Part shown: piece after piece, positions 58,945 through 64,000 of the stretch
Layout of the letters: every line of letters starts with the position of its first letter
Position numbering within the stretch: the first letter of the stretch is position 1
Assembly (NCBI RefSeq): GCF_030317205.1
Contig: NZ_JASZYB010000001.1
Span: 2,666,001 to 2,730,000, forward strand
DNA: 64,000 nucleotides
From: Variovorax sp. J2L1-78
GTDB lineage: Bacteria; Pseudomonadota; Gammaproteobacteria; Burkholderiales; Burkholderiaceae_C
Direction of reading: 5' to 3'
Program-made: the position numbers and the translations under genes
The notes under the pieces: generated by a model
Databases searched by the model: none
The model's input: only the letters and a program-made list of their open reading frames with translations
What the model was told of the DNA's origin: nothing

Positions 58945-58971
58945 ACCGAAAAGGTATCACACAAAAGGTAT
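58943..58971. promoter_or_regulatory. LysR-type operator overlapping the regulator's start codon
   Basis: ATACC-GAAAA-GGTAT (58943-58957) is a perfect 5+5 dyad that satisfies T-N11-A, and its left arm includes the ATG of the lysR gene. AAAAGGTAT recurs directly at 58963-58971, giving a half-site toward the divergent CMD gene. Confidence 0.6.
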
Positions 58972-59032
58972 TGGAGGCGTTGACGAGCCCCTCGTAGAGT
59001 GACGCCGATCCACAGCGACGAAAGGCAGATTC

Positions 59033-59413
59033 ATGAATGACGAACGGTATGCACGGGGTTGGGCAAAGCTCAAGGAGGTCGATGGCCAGGCGGGCGAGAA
59101 CGTCATCGAAAGCCTCAAGGACATCGCCCCCGACTTCGCACGGCTGATCATCGAGTTTCCGTTCGGCGACATCTACTCGAGGCCGGGGCTCGACCTGAAG
59201 GTGCGCGAACTCGCCGTGGTGGCCGCGCTCACGGCCATGGGAAACGCTGCGCCGCAGCTCAAGGTGCATATCCACGGCGCCCGCAACGTCGGCTGCACTC
59301 CGCAGGAGATCGTCGAAGTCATCATGCAGATGGCCGTCTATGCCGGCTTTCCCGCCGCGCTCAACGGCCTGTTTGCGGCCAAGGAAATCTTCTCCCACGA
59401 GGCGCCGGCATGA
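59033..59413 (+). CDS. Carboxymuconolactone decarboxylase-family protein
   Basis: 126 residues. CMD/AhpD-like all-helical domain with [63 protein letters not shown]. The single cysteine lacks the CxxC of AhpD, so it belongs to the decarboxylase/unknown branch. It is coupled to the exported NHL-type gene (ATGA overlap) and divergent from a LysR regulator, suggesting an induced degradation step. Confidence 0.88.
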   Translation: MNDERYARGWAKLKEVDGQAGENVIESLKDIAPDFARLIIEFPFGDIYSRPGLDLKVRELAVVAALTAMGNAAPQLKVHIHGARNVGCTPQEIVEVIMQMAVYAGFPAALNGLFAAKEIFSHEAPA

Positions 59414-60231
59414 AGCGGAACCTCCACGCCGTCGGCTTGGCGCTTTTCATGGTGACGGCGCAGGGTCAGCCAGCCTTCGCCCAGGCGCGACCGGATGGCA
59501 TGTGGACGCTGGACCGCACGGCAAGCCATGCAGGACTCAGCGCGCCGGTCGGCATGGCCTACGACGCGGGCGGGAACCTCTATGTGGCGAACTGGTCTGC
59601 GGGCACCGTGATGCGCTTCACCCCCAAGGGCGAGCAGACGGTCTTCGCCAGCGGGCTCAGCGGCCCCTCGGGGCTGGCCATCTCGTGCAAGGGAGATGTC
59701 TACGTCGCCTCCTACAACGACGACCTGGTGTGGCGTTTCGCACCGAACGGCGACAAGGCGGTCTTCGTGCGCGGGCTGGCAACGCCTGCCGGGCTGTCCT
59801 TCGATGCGCGGGGTCGCCTGCTGATCGCCAACCGGCGGACGCACCAGATTCTTGCCGCGCATCCGGACGGAAGCATGGAGGTCGCCGCCGAAGGCCTGCA
59901 GACACCGGTCGGTGCTGTCGAACTGCCTGGTGGCGATCTGCTGGTCAGCAACATCGCCGGCGGCATCGCCCTGGTGTCCGGCGGGCGGAAGGCCAGGACG
60001 ATCAACGCCGACCTGCGCAGCCCCGGCCCGGGCATCGTCGCGGCGGGCGCGGACGCCGTCTATGTCGTGGACTACGGCGGGACCACCGTCAGCCGCGTCG
60101 ACCGGCGAGGCGTTCGTACGGTGATTGCGGACGGGCTGAGCAGCCCGGTGGGTCTGGCGCTCGCCCCGGATGGCGGCCTGGTGGTGGCGACGTGGGGAGC
60201 CAACGCGGCGTTCCGGATCCACCGGCCATGA
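59410..60231 (+). CDS. Exported NHL/SMP-30-like beta-propeller protein
   Basis: 273 residues. An N-terminal signal peptide ([25 protein letters not shown]) is followed by six or so beta-propeller repeats with the pattern [45 protein letters not shown] and [20 protein letters not shown]. It resembles SMP-30/gluconolactonase and NHL repeats and could be a periplasmic lactonase. The ATG overlaps the CMD stop by four bases. Confidence 0.85.
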   Translation: MKRNLHAVGLALFMVTAQGQPAFAQARPDGMWTLDRTASHAGLSAPVGMAYDAGGNLYVANWSAGTVMRFTPKGEQTVFASGLSGPSGLAISCKGDVYVASYNDDLVWRFAPNGDKAVFVRGLATPAGLSFDARGRLLIANRRTHQILAAHPDGSMEVAAEGLQTPVGAVELPGGDLLVSNIAGGIALVSGGRKARTINADLRSPGPGIVAAGADAVYVVDYGGTTVSRVDRRGVRTVIADGLSSPVGLALAPDGGLVVATWGANAAFRIHRP

Positions 60232-60296
60232 CCGCGTAGAAGCGACAACACGGCGCCCGCAGCGCAAACCCGCCCGCGCTGCGCTATGTTCGCGGG

Positions 60297-61001
60297 ATGA
60301 CGACAACAACACACACGGGCACCGAGGGGCCCCGCATCTACCTGATCGGCGCCCATCCGCACTGGCGCGAGTCACGCGTGAACCGCCGCCTGCTGGCGGC
60401 CGCGCGGGAGGTCGATGGAGTCGACGTGAATGACCTCTACGCCAGCTACCCCGACTACGCCATCGACGCCGACGCCGAGCGCGAGCGTCTGGCGCGCGCC
60501 GACCTGCTGGTGCTGATGCATCCGATCCAGTGGTACTCGATGCCGCCGCTGCAGAAGCTCTGGCTCGACGACGTGCTGCGCTACGGCTGGGCCTACGGCG
60601 CCGGCGGCAACGCGCTCGCGGGCAAGGACCTGTGGCTGGCGGCCACCACCGGCGGCCCCGAGGAAAGCTACCACCCGTCGAGCTACAACCGCTATTTCTT
60701 CGACGCCTTCCTGCCGCCCTACGAGCAGACCGCCGTGCTGTGCGGCATGCGTTTCCTGCCGCCGCTGATCCTGCACGGCGCGCGCAGCGCGAGCGCTTCG
60801 GAGGTCGACGCGCACGTCGACACCTTCGCCCAGCGCCTCGCCAGCTACCCGGATTGGCCGGAGATGGACGCGCTCGAGGACTGCCCGACCTGCAGCGTGC
60901 CGTCGGAAGACCGGCCGCCTACCGCCGAAGAAGGCCCGAGCCTCTATCGTTCGATGAGCGACGCCATCGCGCGCGCCACCGCCAGCAGCGAGGCCCGCTG
61001 A
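60297..61001 (+). CDS. kefF: Quinone oxidoreductase / KefF-type regulatory subunit
   Basis: 234 residues of the flavodoxin-like NAD(P)H-quinone reductase family. GPRIYLIGAHPHWRESRVNRRLLAAA, LLVLMHPIQWYSMPPLQKLWLDDVL and LWLAATTGGPEESYHPSSYNR are the family landmarks. KefF activates the KefC K+ efflux system, whose gene begins one base after its stop. The C-terminus is extended by about 25 residues. Confidence 0.9.
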   Translation: MTTTTHTGTEGPRIYLIGAHPHWRESRVNRRLLAAAREVDGVDVNDLYASYPDYAIDADAERERLARADLLVLMHPIQWYSMPPLQKLWLDDVLRYGWAYGAGGNALAGKDLWLAATTGGPEESYHPSSYNRYFFDAFLPPYEQTAVLCGMRFLPPLILHGARSASASEVDAHVDTFAQRLASYPDWPEMDALEDCPTCSVPSEDRPPTAEEGPSLYRSMSDAIARATASSEAR

Positions 61002-61002
61002 C

Positions 61003-62832
61003 ATGGGCCACGCACCTGCCTGGCTCACCAGCAGCCTGATCTACCTGGGCGCCGCCGTACTGGTGGTGCCGCTGTCCAAGGCACTCGGCCTCGGTTCCAT
61101 CATCGGCTACCTCGCGGCCGGCATCGCCATCGGCCCGTGGGGCCTGGGGCTGGTGTCCAGCGTCGAAGAGGTGCTGCACTTCGCCGAGTTCGGCGTCGTG
61201 CTGATGCTCTTCCTGGTCGGTCTCGAGCTCGAGCCCGCCCGCCTGTGGAACCTGCGACGGCCGATCTTCGGCTGGGGCACGGCGCAGGTCGTGGCCTGCG
61301 CCGCGGTGCTGTTCGCCGTGGGCTACCTGGCCGGCGCGAGCTGGCGCGTGGCGCTGGTCGCGGCGCTGGGGCTGGCGCTGTCGTCCACCGCCATCGCGCT
61401 GCAGGTCTTCGGCGAACGCAACCTGCTGCGCACCGCCAGCGGGCAGGCCGGCTTCTCGATCCTCTTGTTCCAGGACGTGGCGGCGATCCCGATCCTCGCG
61501 CTGCTGCCGCTGCTGGCCGTGGGCGATGCGCACGAGCCCATCGGCAACGCGCAACGTGCCTTCGAGGCCGCCAAGATCGTCGGCGTGATCGCCGGCATCG
61601 TGCTGGGCGGCCGGCTGCTGCTGCGCCCCCTGCTGCGCTGGATCGCGCGCAGCAACACGCCCGAGATCTTCACCGCCACGGCCCTGCTGCTGGTGGTGGC
61701 GATCGCGGCGCTGATGCAGCTGGTCGGCCTGTCGATGGCGCTCGGTGCCTTCCTCGCCGGCGTGCTGCTGGCCGAGAGCGAGTACCGGCGCGAGCTCGAG
61801 ACCGACATCGAGCCCTTCAAGGGCCTGCTGCTGGGCCTCTTCTTCATCGCGGTCGGCATGAGTATCGACTTCGGCGTGCTGATGGCGCAGCCGGGGTTGA
61901 TGGCGCTGGTGGTGGCGGGTTTCCTGGTGCTGAAGTTCGGCGTCATCTACGCCCTGGCGAAGGCGATGGAGGTGCCCTACCAGCAGCGGCCGGTCTTCAC
62001 GCTGCTGCTGGCGCAGGGCGGCGAGTTCGCCTTCGTGGTGTTCCAGGCGGCCGGGCCGAACGTGCTGCCGCCGGGCGTGGCGTCCTTCCTCATCGGCGCG
62101 GTCGCGCTGTCGATGCTGATCTCGCCGCTGCTGCTGGTGCTGATCGATAAGTACGTGCTGCCGCGCTACAGCCGGTCGAGCGCGCCGGCGATGGAGGAGA
62201 TCTCCGAGCAGCAGGAGCCCAAGGTGCTGATCTGCGGCTTCGGCCGCTACGGGCAGATCGTCGGCCGCTTGGTCAGCGCTCAGGGCATCAAGGTCACGGT
62301 GCTCGACCACGACCCCGACACGGTGGCCGGCCTGCGCGAATTCGGCTTCCGCGTGTTCTACGGCGACGCGACCCGGCTCGACGTGTTGCGCACCGCGGGC
62401 GCCGCGACCGCGCTCACCGTGGTGGTGGCCGTGGACGACGTGGAACAGTCGCTCGAGATCGTCGATCTGGTGCGCGAACACTTCCCGCAGGCACGGCTGG
62501 TCGCGCGGGCGCGCAATGTCGGCCACCTCTACCAGCTGCAGGACCGCAAGGTCGAGTTCATCGAGCGCGAGCTGTTCGAGTCGTCGCTGCGCAGCGCCCG
62601 GTCGGTGCTCGAGGTGCTGGGCTGGCCGGCGCACGAGGCACGCGAATCGGCCATGCGCTTCCGCCAGCGGAACATCAAGCTCACGGCCGACGGCTATCCG
62701 CACTACAAGGACCGCGCCAAGCTCATCGCCGTCGCGAAGGAAGGCCGCCAGCAGTTCGCCGAGCAGATGGCGCGGGAACGCGAGGAGCGGCAAAAGCGCG
62801 TGCGCAGCGACTGGGACCGCGCCGACGACTGA
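61003..62832 (+). CDS. kefC: Glutathione-regulated potassium/proton antiporter KefB/KefC
   Basis: 609 residues. An N-terminal monovalent cation:proton antiporter-2 domain has about 12 helices (for example LGLALSSTAIALQVF and GAFLAGVLLAESEYRRELETDIEPFKGLLLGLFFIAVGMSIDFG). Then a RCK/TrkA-N domain (about 406-530) has the Rossmann motif GFGRYGQIVGRL. A charged coiled C-terminus follows. It exports K+ on electrophile stress and acidifies the cytosol. The kefF-kefC pair is a typical unit; kefB cannot be excluded. Confidence 0.93.
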   Translation: MGHAPAWLTSSLIYLGAAVLVVPLSKALGLGSIIGYLAAGIAIGPWGLGLVSSVEEVLHFAEFGVVLMLFLVGLELEPARLWNLRRPIFGWGTAQVVACAAVLFAVGYLAGASWRVALVAALGLALSSTAIALQVFGERNLLRTASGQAGFSILLFQDVAAIPILALLPLLAVGDAHEPIGNAQRAFEAAKIVGVIAGIVLGGRLLLRPLLRWIARSNTPEIFTATALLLVVAIAALMQLVGLSMALGAFLAGVLLAESEYRRELETDIEPFKGLLLGLFFIAVGMSIDFGVLMAQPGLMALVVAGFLVLKFGVIYALAKAMEVPYQQRPVFTLLLAQGGEFAFVVFQAAGPNVLPPGVASFLIGAVALSMLISPLLLVLIDKYVLPRYSRSSAPAMEEISEQQEPKVLICGFGRYGQIVGRLVSAQGIKVTVLDHDPDTVAGLREFGFRVFYGDATRLDVLRTAGAATALTVVVAVDDVEQSLEIVDLVREHFPQARLVARARNVGHLYQLQDRKVEFIERELFESSLRSARSVLEVLGWPAHEARESAMRFRQRNIKLTADGYPHYKDRAKLIAVAKEGRQQFAEQMAREREERQKRVRSDWDRADD

Positions 62833-62847
62833 CCGCGCGTGGCGGGG

Positions 62848-63711
62848 CTACTTCAGGCCCAGCAGCCGGACCGCGTTGTCCTTCAGGATGCCGGGCATCA
62901 CCTCGGGCTTGAAGCCGGCCTCGAGGAAGTCCTTCATCCAGCGGTCGGGCGTGATGAGCGGGTAGTCGCTGCCGAACAGGATGCGGTCCTTCAGCAGCGT
63001 GTTGGCGTATTGCACGAGCTGCTTGGGGAAGTACTTCGGGCTCCAGCCCGACAGGTCGATCCAGACGTTGGGCTTGTGCGTGGCCACCGACAGCGCCTCG
63101 TCCTGCCAGGGGAAGCTGGGATGCGCCATGATGATCTGCATGTCGGGGAAGTCGATGGCGACGTCGTCCAGGTGCATGGGGTTGCTGTACTCCAGCCGCA
63201 GCCCGCCGCCGCAGCGCATGCCCGAGCCGATGCCGCTGTGGCCGGTGTGGAAGACGGCCGGCAGCTTGTGCTCGGCGATCACTTCGTAGAGCGGCCAGGC
63301 CATCCTGTCGTAGGGGTGGTAGCCCTGCACCGTCGGGTGGAACTTGAAGCCGCGCACGCCGTGCTCTTCGATCAGGCGCCGCACCTCGCGTGCGCCCATC
63401 TTGCCCTTGTGCGGATCGACGCTGCCGAACGCGATCATCACGTCGGGGTTCTTCTGCGCGGCCTCGGCGATCTCCTCGTTCGGGATGCGGCGCCGGCCGA
63501 GGTTGCTCTCGGCATCGACGCCGAACATCACGAAGCCGATCTTGCGTTCGCGGTAGTAGTCGATGCTCTCCTGTATGGTGGGCCGCTTGCTCGAACGGAA
63601 GTACTTGTCGGCCGCGCGGTCGTATTCCTCGCCGTAGTTGTCGAAGGGGTTCCAGCAGCTCACTTCGGCGTGCGTGTGGGTGTCGATGGCGACGAGGTTG
63701 GCGATGTCCAT
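62848..63711 (-). CDS. Amidohydrolase-2-family metal-dependent hydrolase
   Basis: 287 residues with the TIM-barrel amidohydrolase pattern. IDTHTHAEV gives the metal-binding H-x-H (12, 14), then GFKFHPTVQGYHPYD, HTGHSG, MAHPSFPW, and LFGSDYPLITPDRW with the metal-ligand Asp. Members include ACMS decarboxylase and 4-oxalomesaconate hydratase; the substrate here is unknown, but an aromatic or ring-cleavage product is plausible. It is divergent from an enoyl-CoA hydratase gene. Confidence 0.9.
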   Translation of the reverse strand: MDIANLVAIDTHTHAEVSCWNPFDNYGEEYDRAADKYFRSSKRPTIQESIDYYRERKIGFVMFGVDAESNLGRRRIPNEEIAEAAQKNPDVMIAFGSVDPHKGKMGAREVRRLIEEHGVRGFKFHPTVQGYHPYDRMAWPLYEVIAEHKLPAVFHTGHSGIGSGMRCGGGLRLEYSNPMHLDDVAIDFPDMQIIMAHPSFPWQDEALSVATHKPNVWIDLSGWSPKYFPKQLVQYANTLLKDRILFGSDYPLITPDRWMKDFLEAGFKPEVMPGILKDNAVRLLGLK

Positions 63712-63761
63712 GCTGTGTCTCCGGTTCGGGTAAACACCGACCGCTGGCGGACGTGCGGCGG

Positions 63762-63790
63762 TTGAATTGGTTATTTTTCATAACCATAAT
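63762..63790 (+). promoter_or_regulatory. Sigma-70 promoter with palindromic operator in the spacer
   Basis: TTGAAT (-35, 63762-63767), a 17-bp spacer and CATAAT (-10, 63785-63790). A perfect dyad GGTTAT-TTTTC-ATAACC (63769-63785) fills the spacer. Predicted start near 63797, 17 bases before the hydratase ATG at 63814. On the minus strand TTGCAT-N17-AATAAC could read toward the amidohydrolase. Confidence 0.7.
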
Positions 63791-63813
63791 CGATGCAACT
63801 CGGGAACGCAATC

Positions 63814-64000
63814 ATGACGAACACAGACCTTCGCATCGATCACCAAGGTGATATCGCCATCATCCGCCTGACGCGCCCCGCCAAGCGCAACGCGCTGAAC
63901 GACGGGCTCATCCTGGCGCTGCGCGACGCCTTCCAGAACCTACCCGACACGGTGCGCGCGGCCGTCATCGACGGGGAGGGCCCGCACTTCTGCGCCGGGC
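63814..64000 (+). CDS. Enoyl-CoA hydratase/isomerase (3' end outside window)
   Basis: 62 residues are visible from ATG 63814 (MTNTDLRIDHQGDIAIIRL). RPAKRNALNDGL is the crotonase start motif and FCAG marks the first oxyanion-hole region at the window end. The rest lies downstream. It is divergent from the amidohydrolase and likely co-regulated by the palindrome at 63769-63785. The acyl-CoA substrate cannot be named. Confidence 0.9.
   Translation, partial: MTNTDLRIDHQGDIAIIRLTRPAKRNALNDGLILALRDAFQNLPDTVRAAVIDGEGPHFCAG

Overview
The window looks like a chromosomal segment of a high-GC betaproteobacterium, most likely Comamonadaceae and Variovorax-like. This rests on gene order (yicC-gmk-rpoZ-spoT-greB, hrcA/nadK-recN-rapZ, lolB-ispE-tRNA-Gln-prs-rplY-pth, ftsY/M16-M16-rsmD-coaD, rpoH, and a coxB-ctaD-ctaG-ctaE / SURF1-ctaA-ctaB-SCO aa3 oxidase cluster), on GC-rich third codon positions, and on a recurring intergenic palindrome centred on CCCCC-TC-GGGGG. 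The species is inferred, not proven. Most genes are housekeeping. I see no prophage, CRISPR array, plasmid origin or intact insertion sequence.

Layout. 1-4527: yicC (cut by the window edge), gmk, rpoZ, spoT, greB. 4552-4810: tRNA-Arg(ACG) and a CAU tRNA. 4838-10469: hrcA, nadK, recN, rapZ and mutY. 10441-13287: a dynamin-like GTPase and mutM. 13365-20136: a TPR protein, lolB, ispE, tRNA-Gln, prs, rplY, pth, a small exported protein and a YfhL-type ferredoxin. 20199-25585: an oligopeptide/nickel-type ABC importer broken up by dispersed repeats. 25756-29272: a LysR regulator, a tautomerase, a TTC38-like protein and a phosphoribosyltransferase. 29405-33515: an NMT1-type ABC importer with a RutB-like amidohydrolase and a GntR regulator. 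33733-35431: a phosphatase, a hydrolase and a small protein. 35592-42091: an apparent minus-strand operon M16-M16-rsmD-coaD-pxpB-pxpC-pxpA. 42121-44925: ftsY, an FHA protein and rpoH. 45082-54980: aa3 cytochrome oxidase structural and assembly genes. 55120-58014: a BioC-like methyltransferase, comF, trmL, a MITE-like element and a MaoC hydratase. 58027-62832: a LysR regulator facing a CMD/NHL pair, then kefF-kefC. 62848-64000: an amidohydrolase facing a truncated enoyl-CoA hydratase.

Several parts connect. HrcA is encoded at 4838-5845, and a textbook-perfect CIRCE operator, its known target, lies directly upstream of the heat-shock sigma factor gene rpoH. This implies that HrcA controls the sigma-32 regulon. 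The SCO, SCO-like, Cox11, SURF1, heme O/A and small assembly proteins form a complete build set for the aa3 oxidase. The ABC importer at 29405-32809 is translationally coupled to a RutB-like hydrolase, which suggests uptake plus hydrolysis of a ureide or carbamoyl compound.

The most unusual finds are four. A roughly 265-bp element with near-perfect 25-bp inverted ends sits exactly inside the shared CTAG of two convergent stop codons and rebuilds both stops. rpoH carries a perfect CIRCE. A 17-bp palindrome fills the -35/-10 spacer of the enoyl-CoA hydratase promoter. A lone dynamin-like GTPase with an altered P-loop lies between the DNA-repair genes mutM and mutY. No stretch over 300 bases lacks a gene or RNA; the longest protein-free gaps are 4528-4837 (two tRNAs), 57292-57555 (the MITE) and 43735-43980 (the rpoH upstream region with CIRCE).
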